This document shows, one piece after another, positions 50,901 to 62,000 of a stretch of 64,000 bases of DNA. A model generated the notes under the pieces. The model did not search any database and was not told the origin of the DNA. It was given only the letters and a program-made list of their open reading frames with translations. The translations under genes were made by a program, and so were the position numbers. The DNA is taken from positions 250,745-314,744 of the forward strand of contig CAJJDP010000124.1 of assembly GCA_905182995.1 (NCBI GenBank), in the 5' to 3' direction. The stretch is from Paramecium octaurelia (Eukaryota > Ciliophora > Oligohymenophorea > Peniculida > Parameciidae). The stretch's first letter is position 1. The number at the start of each line of letters is the position of its first letter.

Positions 50901-52328
50901 AAGGAGAGTGAAGGAGCTTTCCAAGAGGCAGAAAATGTGTATGAAAAGGCTGAGGATTGGGAAAATGTAGTACGCTTAAACTTAAATTAATTAAACAACA
51001 TTGAAAGGGCAAAGTTCATATTGCGAAATAAGTGCAAGACTGTGACTCTGGCTTCGATGGTGGCTTAATATTGTGAAAGGAGAGGGTCTAAAGCAGAAGC
51101 TGTTGAATTCTTGATATTGGCTGAGAAGAAAGAGTAGGCATTTGCTTTGGCTCAAAATTACAATGAAATGGACTCGTATGTTGAGCACATGAAGGCATTC
51201 TCACTTGAAGAACGCTTGCAGGTAGCCTAATATTTTGAGGGCAAAAACCAATTAGACAAGGCTGCATTTCATTTTGAGAAGGCATAGGATCCCATGAAGG
51301 CCTTGAGATTGTACTAGAAAGCAGGAGAGGAGTTCATTAATGATATGATAGATTTGGTGGCACGTAACAAATAGGATAGTCTGATCCAGCATTTATCTGA
51401 TTATATCAATGGAGATACTGATGATATTCCCAAGGACCCCATTTTTTCATTGAAACTGTAGAAAGCCATAGGAAATCTATAGGCAGTGGGAAGGATTGCT
51501 ATAACTATTGCAGCATCAGAACAAGAATGTGGTAAGTATAAGGAGGCTCATCAATTTCTATATGAAACTTGTGATGATTTGAAATCAAGTGGGAATTAGA
51601 TACCATTTGATTTATATCAAAAATTGATGACTTTGCATTCGTACACATTAGTTAAAAAGATTACGAAATTAGAAGAACATGAAGATTTGGCAAAACTGTT
51701 GGATAGAGTATGCAAAAGTATTAGTTAATTCCCGAATGGGGCAACCAATATCCTAACTATGGCTGTAATTGAGGCCACAAAAGCTAATTTCAAGTATGCA
51801 CTAATATGATATACTTTTAGATCAATGGCATATCAATGGGCTATTACATTGATGAAACAAGAGTATAGATCACAAATAAATGAAAAATTTAAAACCAGAA
51901 TTGAAAACATTGCAAGAAAACCAGTAAAGGAGGAAGTCCCAGACAAGAAAACACCATGTCCATTTTGTGGAGTAAAAATATGAATTTGATAATTAGGAAT
52001 TCGTTTCAGAATTTACCCTTGATTGTCCTAAATGCTCAAACAATATTCCATTTTGTATTGCATCTGCAAAGTAATTTAGAACATCATAACCTTTAGACAT
52101 ATCGTAGCAGAGCAATGTTGTTTCTGTCCAGAGTGTAAATTTCCTGCAAACATTCAATATTTCAAAAGAATCCTAGAGATTGAGCCAATTTGTCCACTCT
52201 GTCAAAAGTAAATACGTCCATAAGATCTTAAGGAAGTATGCATTATGGTTCTACCTTAATTTTAGGTTTCAAAAGAGGAAGTACTCAAGTTAAAGAGGAA
52301 GGCTGCAGTCGAAGAAAAAAAATAATGA
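47932..52328 (+). CDS. IFT144: IFT144/WDR19, intraflagellar transport complex A subunit
   Basis: ATG 47932, TGA 52326-52328. Introns: 48066-48087, 48185-48210 (AAG end), 48461-48488, 48825-48849, 49031-49055 (GAG end), 49494-49516, 51794-51820, 51972-51996, 52071-52096; 1,389 aa, against about 1,340 for animal WDR19. The N-terminal WD40 propeller is diagnostic: QLEWDKDGEYVCIV, YAKWSKSHGILAIGSDKGGL, KKLPTMGKHSKKIISGDW and SKMVWSQNGQILVVSTEKG match WDR19 repeat by repeat. A second propeller and a long TPR-like helical region follow. The C-terminus has the zinc-binding Cys pairs (CPFCG, CPKC, CCFCPEC, CPLC). IFT-A drives retrograde transport in cilia and entry of membrane proteins, so this is expected in a heavily ciliated cell. 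It is followed after 28 bp by another same-strand gene. Confidence 0.93.
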
Positions 52329-52356
52329 AGATTATTATTATAAAGTTATTGAATTA

Positions 52357-54116
52357 ATGTCTGATAGTAAACCTTCTCCTCGAAATCATGGTAGATAGAA
52401 GACAAAGACAAGTATGACAATCTTTTCAAGAAATAGGCGAAAATTTATAAATACTGTTCAAGAAGCCATCAGTTGCAAATGAAAGATTAGTCGTTAATAA
52501 ATTAGGCATGAAATTTGATCCTGTTTGTTGGAAGAAGAACCATGAAAAAGGTAAAATCCAATTTGTTTGCATTGTAAATCTCAGGCATTATTGAAATAGG
52601 AATCGAATTGCAATGCCGATAGAAGGTTAGCTTGTGCACATTGCATCATCGAAGAACACCAGGAACATATCTCAAATAAGATAACAGTTGAGCAATATTG
52701 TGATGCTTTTGAGAGCAATTTTAAGAGCTATCTCCTTTAAGTAACCTAAATAATTTAAATAGATAGCAAAATTAGAGGAATATTACAAAAAATGTAAAAT
52801 GCTGGATTTAATCAATTAAATAGATAAAGATCTCAGTATCGTTCTCGAAATTGTTAAACAATAACTAAAAGTCTTAAGGGATTTCTACGTTTAAGAAATC
52901 CAAATTCATGCTGAATAAAACAATTCAGCTCTGATCTCATTTTATAATACAGAAAAATAGACCTTGTCTAAAATAAAAGACTACGCGCAAAAGAATCTAT
53001 TTGAGATGACTCCAGCTGAAATGGATCATAGTATGTTATTGTTAGGTCCAAATCATTTGGAAAACATAACAGTTAAATTATAGTAATTCGGTGATCAAAA
53101 TTCTATTGTCTAAAGCACTTTGAAATCATAATGGAAACTCATTTATGAATAATTAGAAGAATCATTAATTGATGCTATAGCTTAAATTAGCTAGAATAAC
53201 TTGGATTTTAATTAGCCAACAATTAAAGAAACCTAATAAGAAAACGTTAAACCTAATAACTAATAATAATAAGATTTCTAGAAACTGAATATATAAGATA
53301 TCAAGATTTAAAATAAATAGATAAATTAATAATACACATAAAACTATTAATAAATACCTCCTTAACAATCCCAAGACTCCTAATAGATTAAAAAAGAAGT
53401 CAGCAAACATAGTGGTAATAATGTACAATAATAATCAAACCCTTCAATTAATTTAACTAATAATCAATTATAATCGAATAGTCCTAAAGCTTCCAATGAA
53501 GAGTAGAGTTATAAATAGAATTTTAGTATTAGTCATCATTAAGTGACTTCGCCTTTGAAAAGTGGAGTAAATATAGCGACTTTTGGCAATTTAGGTAATG
53601 CCAATTAGAAATCCTTGAAAAAACACATGTCTCAACCTAAAACTAATGAAATTTCTGCTCAATCAAATGCTAAATCCAGTTCTCTTGTTCGATAAACTAG
53701 TGGCAATGGAGTGAATTACTATTACTAAAGTGATAGCAAACACCTAGTAGGCAGAAAGAATGGCTATCATATGTAAACTCTTACTTCCTCATCATAATAA
53801 AAATAATAATAATAGTTTGAAAGAAGACTATCAGCTCCGAAGATATAAAATACTCATTTTAATTGCAATTACAACAATATGAAATGTGTTCATAATGATA
53901 TTGTTAAAACAAGCCCTGTTTTCAGTTGCTGTAATTGGGTATTTATACTTATGTATTAATATCTAGGCATTTCCATGTTACGAATGCCATGACATGATTT
54001 CAACACATAAAGCACACATAACAGTTCCTTCATAAAGATTCTGCTTGAATTGCTATGAAATATTCTCTGTAAATTTATTGTCTACAGTAGATGTCAAATG
54101 TTATAAATGCTAATGA
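52357..54116 (+). CDS. Zinc-finger protein: B-box-like N-terminus, Gln-rich middle, CHY zinc finger C-terminus (one frame break)
   Basis: ATG 52357, TGA 54114-54116; about 561 aa after introns 52412-52436, 52741-52762 and 53939-53966 (TAG ends). After about 60 residues comes a B-box-like finger (PICLHCKSQ, CNADRRLACAHCIIEEHQEH). The middle is charged and then rich in Gln/Asn (about 53200-53850). The C-terminus has a CHY-type zinc pattern: MKCVHNDIVKTSP, FSCCNWAFPCYECHDMIS, a later FCLNCYEIF and CYKCQ. CHY fingers occur in ubiquitin ligases such as Pirh2 (with RING) and in mitochondrial import factors; no RING is visible here. Between about 52541 and 52558, at a run of five As, the frame shifts by one base without any usable intron; one additional base would keep it open. 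Spacing to neighbours is 28 and 18 bp. Cellular role unknown. Confidence 0.75.
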
Positions 54117-54134
54117 TCTAATTTATTAATAATT

Positions 54135-54882
54135 ATGTAAACATACTTAAGATTTTTTCGATTTGCAACTCATCAATCTGATCCTTATGTAGTGTTGGGA
54201 TTAAACAAAAACGCCTCGATGAATTAGATTAAGGATGCTTATATTGGTTTATGTAAAAAATGTAATTGGTTGACAATACAAGGTAGATCATCCTGACTTA
54301 AACAATCAAGAGGATGCCAGAGAAAAGTTCGCTCAGATTCACGAGGCTTATAAGATTCTGAAACAAAAGAAATTCTATGAACAGATTGACGAAGAGTTTC
54401 AGAAGAATTATTAGTAAGAATTCAGATTTACAATTAATATAGTTAGGGCTAATCAGAGGAGGAGTGCTTTAAGAGGGTCTTCGGATTTTACTTCTATGAA
54501 AAACCTTAGGAATATTATAAACCTGAAAATGCTCAAAAAAGAGCAGATTATTAGGAATTATTGCGAAAATTCAAAAACCAATAATAAAACACTTAAGAAA
54601 TGAAGAACAGTGGCTTTCATGATGTTAAAATTAATAGAACTTTCAATTCAGATTCTATCTACAGTACTTGATAAGATGAGTTATATAGGATTCAGTGATC
54701 ACACTCTATTGAAAGTCTTATTAATGTTTACTTTGGTTGTTTCAATAACTAGTGCTTATGTCTTCTTCTATAAACGATAAACTACTTACGCCAAGAACAC
54801 TATAACGGACTCGTAAATTTTGAGAATGCGAACTTTGGCTTAACTAAGAGAACAAAGGCAGGCAAAGGAGAGATCAGAATGA
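54135..54882 (+). CDS. J-domain (DnaJ) protein with possible mitochondrial presequence and C-terminal membrane segment
   Basis: ATG 54135; introns 54262-54286, 54414-54442 and 54664-54688 (all TAG ends); TGA 54880-54882; 222 aa. The J domain begins at residue 15: SDPYVVLGLNKNASMNQIKD, then KKYHPDLN carrying the HPD motif that stimulates Hsp70 ATPase, and KFAQIHEAYKILKQKKFYEQ. Splicing of the first intron is what creates HPD in frame. The first residues, MQTYLRFFRFATHQ, are basic and aromatic without acids, like a mitochondrial targeting sequence. Residues near 165-190 form a membrane helix (LLKVLLMFTLVVSITSAYVF), followed by a basic tail. A membrane-anchored mitochondrial Hsp70 co-chaperone is the best guess. 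It begins only 18 bp after the CHY gene and converges on the PI3K gene with a 33-bp gap. Confidence 0.88.
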
Positions 54883-54915
54883 AGTTATAAAATTCGATAA
54901 AGGGAATTGTATAAA

Positions 54916-57900
54916 TCAATCTCTTGTAAAGTTATGAATCAAATTGTCAATCTTTCTCCACATGTCGTTCAAACTAGTAGTAATTTCCTTCCTGAACAAT
55001 TCAGTAGCCTGTTGTTCACCAATGTCCAATTGCAATTTCTCCCTTAAGTATTCGATATCTGCGATCTCTTGCAACTCAGGCATACCTGCTGACAAATTCA
55101 TAAGGAAGATATTGATTAGCAAATGCCCATGCTATCGAATTTGATTATAGGCTTTGGTGCAGAAATCCTCAAACCTTTGGAAATTGTGTCCTTACACTCC
55201 CCCCATTACATACGCCATCTCTTGGGTGAAGACAAAAGGAGTTCGTTCTCGATTGATCCCATATTTGGTTTTGAAATTACCTAACATAATGTGAAGTCGA
55301 TTACCCAAAAAATGACCAAAATCGATATGAAATAGATGCCCACTTTCAGTTAACATGATGTTCCCACTGTGTCTATCTCCAATTCCCAGAAGATACGTGG
55401 CAACACAGTAGCCAGCACAAGATCTTAAGAAATTCTCAACTGCGTTTTCCATGCTGTGTTTGTTATGTTTTTTCAGATATTCCATGATGGAACTTTTGTT
55501 CAAAGCTCCAAATTTACCGGCATTCTCATGGATACTTGAAGTAGTGTCTGAATTGAGGACTACTTCAATCATTCCTACTTAATCCAATGTGGAGATGACT
55601 TTGTATGGCTTCATACGATAATCAAGACCAAAGTCCAACCATATTTTATCCATGATTTTTATTAATTGTAAGGTCAGCAAATCTTGTCTGATGTCATCTC
55701 CACATTTAAAAATAATAAGGAACTTGTCATTGATTGTGATTTTCCTTAATTCCTTCTCTCTTCTCAGGTTCTCAAGGCAATCGGTATCCTTCAAATTCTT
55801 AGAAGATAACATGATGATTTACTTTGGAATTTAAGTCACATCCCTAGTTTCAGCAGATTTCATAACTAACCATAAAGGTAGCTATAGACATATATATAAA
55901 CTCGATTACTTTTTTGCTATCTAATATTTTACATTTTTCGTAGATCAATTCTGAAGCACTCATTCTGGGGTCAATTGCAAATTGAAAGGTTTTGGAGAAT
56001 TTCTGTCTGGCATCCTACAGTTTATTTTTCATTTCTTTTAATCTTTTGCCTGAATCCTTCTCTGTCTTGATGAAATCAGCAATCTGCATGATCTCGTCAT
56101 TGACTTAGACCTCCCCAAACAACTCATATCTATAATTTCCAAAAAGCATCATAAGCTATTCCAAAATTAAACTATATCTCTCATAAGTAGGTTGAATGTG
56201 CAATTAAGATCTCAATTGCCAAAACAATTCATGTCCCACAACCCAAGGATTCATAATGGATCTTTCAATAAGCATTTCTCCCAGGGGTGAAAAATGGCAT
56301 TATTCAAAAATGAGAGCTTGAGTCAATTCCAACATAAACAGCACCAACTCATCGTCCTTATATAGACCTACTCTCTTTGTAGCATAATACCTGACTAGCT
56401 CATCTGAAATGTTTGCATCCAAAAGAGGCAAGGCATCATCAGAAGGTAGACTCGTCCAAACTTTCATCATCTGGTAGACTTCTCTTATCTCTTCGGGATC
56501 ACTCCAATTGATTGCACACAGAAAGATTGGAAATGCAGATGGCTAATTCTTGTAGTGATTTCTACATTTTAGCAGTATGAACTTGTCTTCATCTGTGTAA
56601 AGATGACGCTAAAGAGGATCAAACTTTAACAATCGATCCAATTTAGCCAATTCATTAGTATTAGGAGTGGCCTTCCAATCTCTTTAAGGTCGCACTGTGA
56701 CACTGGAATTCAAAGTTCCTCTCCTTTCTAAAATTCCATTCATATATTATAGAGAAATCTGTTAGATATTCAATGGCGTGGAGGGAAACCCAACTTATTT
56801 CATATATTTCTCATCTCTCAAACTCCAATAAACATCTTCAATGAATGTTGGCATCCCAATTACCAATTAAGTGTAATAAGGGGTTCGCTCTTGATTTGGC
56901 AAGGCTGCTCCATAATATTCATTCATGCATGCTATCCTAGTGTCACATTTATAGAATGGCCACACATTTAGATGCAGTCTTCCCTACTTTAGTTTTCCAT
57001 TTTCATCAAATAATTCTGTGATTGTACTTCCAATTATTTGTTCCTCTCCATTTGAAGAATGCAAAACTATGTTGAAACACAATCTCAATTCCATTGGTAA
57101 TTAAGAGATTTTCAATCCTTAAAACGAAATGTCTTGATAAAACCAGGTGTTTTGTCTGAATGGCACTTTTTGACTGTTCACTATACTGAATTTGGTCAAA
57201 GGAGTTTGGCCATACATCAATAGCACTTAAACAGATATCAAATATGGTTGTATATCGAGTTCATACTTCTACATTAAACATTCCATATTGGCTGTCCCTT
57301 GTGGCCCATGATTAAAAAAATGAGGATTAAAAATCCCTTTAGAAAGTTATTTAATTTATGCAGCATCTTATTCCTTAGTCTTGCACAGCTTCAAAAAACT
57401 AATCTTCTTTTGCAGTTTCTCTTCATCTTCCACCTTCACTTTTTTCTTAGAGGTATTATGCTATTCCTCTTGCTTTGCTGATGCTTTAGTAATAAATCTG
57501 GGCGGACATTGACCATTATAAGTTGCTCTTCTTTTGTGGCCATTCTATTTTTTGAACTCGTCAAGATCTTTATCATCCAAAATGAAGAGTCTATGCACAT
57601 TGGAGAGACACAGAATCTGAATTTTGAATCTGTAATCACATTCTCCAGAGTATATGATGCTCTTTTTCAAAGGAAAGTAGCGTTCTTATAGCATCTAGTA
57701 TCTCATCTCAACGAATTCCAAACATCTCTCCTTCAGAAATAAACGAGGTCGCAAGGGTGAGAAGTTCGAGTCCTGTCGACTTATCTTTTTTCTTTTCTTC
57801 CCCTCCTCATTCTGAATATCTCGCAAGGGAAATGGAGCATAAAACAGAAAGCAGGGGATATCCATAAATTACTCCCAAGGTACACTTTCATCCGCATTTC

Positions 57901-58621
57901 TTTCAAAAATGGGAGGAAAATTATCATACATCCTCCGAACCTTAGAAACTTCAGTTAGATTAACTTGCAAATATTATATACCTCTTAAATTCATTCTGAC
58001 TCTATCGTAACTCAATATTGAGTAGTTTCCTGCTAAGTATTCTCTAAAACCAGAAATCTATAGAACAAACTGATTCTCAGGGGATTTGGTCTTCAGTCTT
58101 ACTTAAAAGTTGTTGTAAACCACTCTCAGGATCTTCTTAATTACCTCGTCTGAACAAGTGACTAGATCCACATGCAATTCGATTGTTATAGGATTTATAT
58201 CCTAATATGCTTAGTCTTCCAATCTGATGTAATCGCTTAGATCAACGATCAATTTGAGGGAAGTGACTTTGGAGAATGCATCAGACATCGATGATTCAGC
58301 CAAATAGGTTGGCTCCTAGTTCACGATCTTATGCAATAAATATTCTGAGATTTCTCTCCTTCGATACCTTTGGTTTCTCAAAGTGTCCATGTTCCATGAG
58401 GAATCAGGCAATTAAACCAATTTCTAAATATCCATAATGTCCTTCTTCGCCTTGACTCTGTAAACTTAAGGAACCTCGTATTCAATGCAGATTTCATGAT
58501 TCTTAAGATTGATAGTGAAGATTTAATGAGAATCCATATCAACACAAAGTAAATATTTCACCTTCTCATCCACCTAAGCTTTTGTAAAGATTCTTTGGCT
58601 AGTTTACAATTATCTATCCAT
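54916..58621 (-). CDS. Class I-like phosphoinositide 3-kinase catalytic subunit
   Basis: ATG 58621, one intron (55882-55909, 28 nt, TAG end), TGA 54916-54918; 1,225 aa. Order of domains: a Ras-binding-like region (about residues 140-230; [19 protein letters not shown], then [19 protein letters not shown]), a C2 domain ([20 protein letters not shown], later [20 protein letters not shown]), a helical PIK domain, and the lipid kinase domain. The intron junction gives [14 protein letters not shown]. Kinase motifs include [18 protein letters not shown], the catalytic loop [20 protein letters not shown] in place of DFG, and an activation loop [16 protein letters not shown]. The KFG-x-x-RER type loop and the Ras-binding domain point to class I (PIP2 as substrate), not Vps34. 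It would make 3-phosphoinositides at membranes for signalling or trafficking. It is convergent with the J-domain gene. Confidence 0.9.
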
Positions 58622-58699
58622 TTTTAATAAATTTAAATATCATTGTGAAAGTGCTCTTTTTTTGTAAGAAATCAACAATTAGACTCATTGCGAATATTA

Positions 58700-59017
58700 A
58701 TGACTATAAGAACTTTATTGCTAAAGAAAATGATGTATTATATTATGAGTAGCTATGAATTAGAGTATGTTATTGATTTAAGATTTGAGTGTATAGGTTT
58801 GAGAATTATGAAGCAATTACTTGAAAAAGAATCATAATAATAAAAGGATAATATCATTCGAAAGACCAAAGAAGAACAAGAGTCATAAAGAAAAGAGAGA
58901 AGATATAAAATACTTAATTAATTTGAATTAACAGCTCTGAAGACATCGAATAATATTTTAGATATCATAAGTTAATTTAAAAACATACTAATTGTATTTA
59001 ATATTATATAATAATGA
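58700..59017 (+). CDS. Small uncharacterised protein (up to 105 aa)
   Basis: Open from ATG 58700 (alternative ATG at 58745) to TGA 59015-59017. From about residue 30 the sequence looks coding: LRIMKQLLEKESQQQKDNII, then TKEEQESQRKERRYKILNQF and LDIISQFKNI, a charged coiled-coil-like stretch. The last residues may be read-through into spacer if an intron has been missed. It lies between the start of the PI3K gene (divergent, 78 bp away) and the end of family member 6 (convergent, 76 bp away), a gap where a small gene fits. No domain recognised. Confidence 0.45.
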
Positions 59018-59093
59018 GTAGAACTAATACTTACAATCCAAAGATTTAAAATATATAAATTAATTTAATATTATAATTTTGTTAATGTATAAC

Positions 59094-62000
59094 TCAATTT
59101 ACATGCATTAAACCAGATTCCTGATCGTCTGAATCATCATCTTGATCCTTCTTCTTTTTACAGAAAAGGAATCCTACTAAACCTATGATAACCAACGACC
59201 CAACTATAATGAGTATGATCCACCAAGCTTTGGAACTTGAGCCGTTATCATCATCACCTCCATTATCTGGTTTGACATTTATTTTAATTTATTTAGAGAC
59301 TGATCTGTAATCATTCGAAAATGTTATTGTTAAGGTTTAATTTCCAAGTTTGGCACTTTCTCCGAAGTTCAAACTGATATCCTGTTTAATCTCATATTGA
59401 TTTAATCCCTTACTGATTTTACTTGATATCAAAGTTGAACCCTAAAGTATAAATTAAAATAATTACTTGTAAATGAAGTGGGAAATCACGAGGTTCCAAT
59501 TTCTATGTTCCAGTGGTAAATGTAAAGGAACCCTTTATCACAGAAACAGCATTATCTGCAATGTGATAGACACCAACCACAACCTTTGACTTGCTCACAA
59601 ATGCCAAAACAACTGATTCCTTATTAGCAGCCACAGTATTTAAAGCCTTCCATGTTCCATACCTATTAAGAGCCACTTTGACTTTAGTATCGGTTAATTT
59701 ATTTGAATGGTTGTCAGAAATAGCAAATTGTAGAGTGAAAACATAAGTTGAAGCATTATCAGTAACAACCACTAAGGTGGTAGTCTTAGTTTTATCCTTG
59801 GTTGATTCTTCTATAATCTTATTAGAATAATAATGGGTATAATCGTTTGCATACTACTTATTCTCATTTAACCACTTATTAAGTAACAATTACTCAATAT
59901 ATATAAATTTGGTTTCAGATGTTGTCTTTGCAATGCTGACATCAACAAATAACAATCCATTTATGCTATCAGAAATAATGAATTAAATTGCAAATGAGTT
60001 TTCATCAGAATAAGTCTATGAATGAACAAATGAGGATGGTCTAAATTACTTAGGTGTTTATGGTCCTAATTTAGATTAAATGAATTGGTAATCAATTGTA
60101 AATAACAAAGTAGCTGACCATATTCCATCAATCTATTATAATTTATGAATTGTAATGTATCCATCATAGTTTTCAGGATTCAATGAATCAGTATGAAGTA
60201 CTGCAACAACATCTTAAGCCAAAGCTACAATTTAAGTTGCAGATGGTGCTGAAATGTAAGCATTTTCTCTCTTGCATTCTTATTTATCATTACAACTAGC
60301 AACCAATATTTGATCTTCAACTCCGTTATTACAAAGTGAATAGAGGGACTTTTCATAAGTTGTGATTCTGAAACAATCGTATGCGTCGCCTAAAACTTCA
60401 AGAATTGGTTTGCTTTCTTCCAATTTATTGTCTTTCATTAAAAGAACTGTTTTTGTTGCCTAAAGAACTACGCTGTTTTAGAAAACTGAAGTGTCTTTGA
60501 AATAGTAATTCTAAAGAACATAATTTTTTGTTTAATGTAGATATGATTATAGGAGGATGCTATCGGTTCTTTCTTATTGTAATGCAAAATATGCTTATTA
60601 TCCACTAATCCATTCATTTTTCAATATAATAGAGGATGAATTTTATTTAGGTTCAATGTCAATTGATTAAGTGGATTTTGTGTCATCAACTATTAAGTTT
60701 GTGAATGTATTGATCACTTTAACCTTTTATGTGAATGGAAGTAAATTGTTTAAGGAATCTGCATTCTTGACGTTAATTGAAATTTCATAGTCAGTTAGAT
60801 ATTTTTACTTCTATTTGTTGGGAATGAGAATCAATTGTGGATCAAGTACAATAAAATCTAATTACTAAACTGCTTCGCCGTTGGCTAATGTAAGGATATA
60901 GGCTGATCCAATTGGGTCTGATCCACTTGCAGATACTGCAAAGGTATCATCAACTTTAGCATTGATCTTAACAGCTAAATAAAAAGTGTCATGTTGCAAT
61001 TATCCTGGTTTGTAAATGTTCAAATATACATTATCATTTTTGGTGGTTCTTATTATTAAAATACCAGTTTATAAGTGTGATGAGACACCTAAAGGATTGA
61101 CAATTTAGTATCCGAACAATTCTACGGTCTTTTACTTGAAAACATTGTTAACTTTTTCGTAATTGTACTCACTCAATTCTTTGTTATTCACAAAGAAGAA
61201 GGAATTAGTTGATGAAGTTATGTATATTTAATTGCCCTTAGTATAGTCCATCTTCGATCCATAAATGAATTCTTGGTTGCTGTAATTGATAATAACAACA
61301 TTGTTCTCATTTTGAACAAAGATCACATTTTATCTTAGGACTCTATTGCCATACAACTTTATAGGTTTCCAATCTCCTTAAAATCCAATCAAAGTTGCTC
61401 CTGTTACTTTATTGATCAAAGTAAACTTCTCTGTGGAATAAGAGGACAAATCCCCATTTTATTAAATCACGAACAAAAAGCTTCCTTGATTCTAGAATGC
61501 CACTGCTTTGAGTTCATCTTTTTCTTCATTTTCATTTAATTTAATTGTTCCATACAAAACAGTAGCACTATTTTTGATTTTGAAGAATTTAATTATAAAT
61601 GGTGTTTCTAATATGATGAAATGAACTGTTTTCTCACTATCCTACCAAATACTGAAGAGCTAATCTGATAACTGTTCTTTCACTTACACATTTCCGTAGT
61701 CTTTACATTCATATCTTACATGATCAGTTAACTCACAATTTTGAATAATAACTTTCTTATCTTCTTGTTAGAATACTTAGTATAGAGTTTCTTAATTATT
61801 ATCAACTAAGGATGTCTAATACAAAGATTTCTTTGGCCAGTTGGTTACTTTTATTGTTCTTTAATGGGCAATCTGGGCAAAGACATCCAAGTCTGGTTCT
61901 GCAGATAAGTTCAAGAAATTATTGGAATGCTGTGGTGATTTAGGCTGAACTATCTCATAAATCAAATTAGGACCTGACACCAAACTTCCTAATGTTATTT

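Noticed and set aside
50305-51285. Several minus-strand frames of 60-70 codons
   Set aside because: They are shadows of the IFT144 coding region, which is firmly identified on the plus strand.
57764-57773. GTTCGAGTCC, a match to a tRNA T-loop (B box)
   Set aside because: It lies inside the PI3K coding region on the opposite strand, the neighbouring bases do not form a T-stem, and no A box or cloverleaf precedes it.
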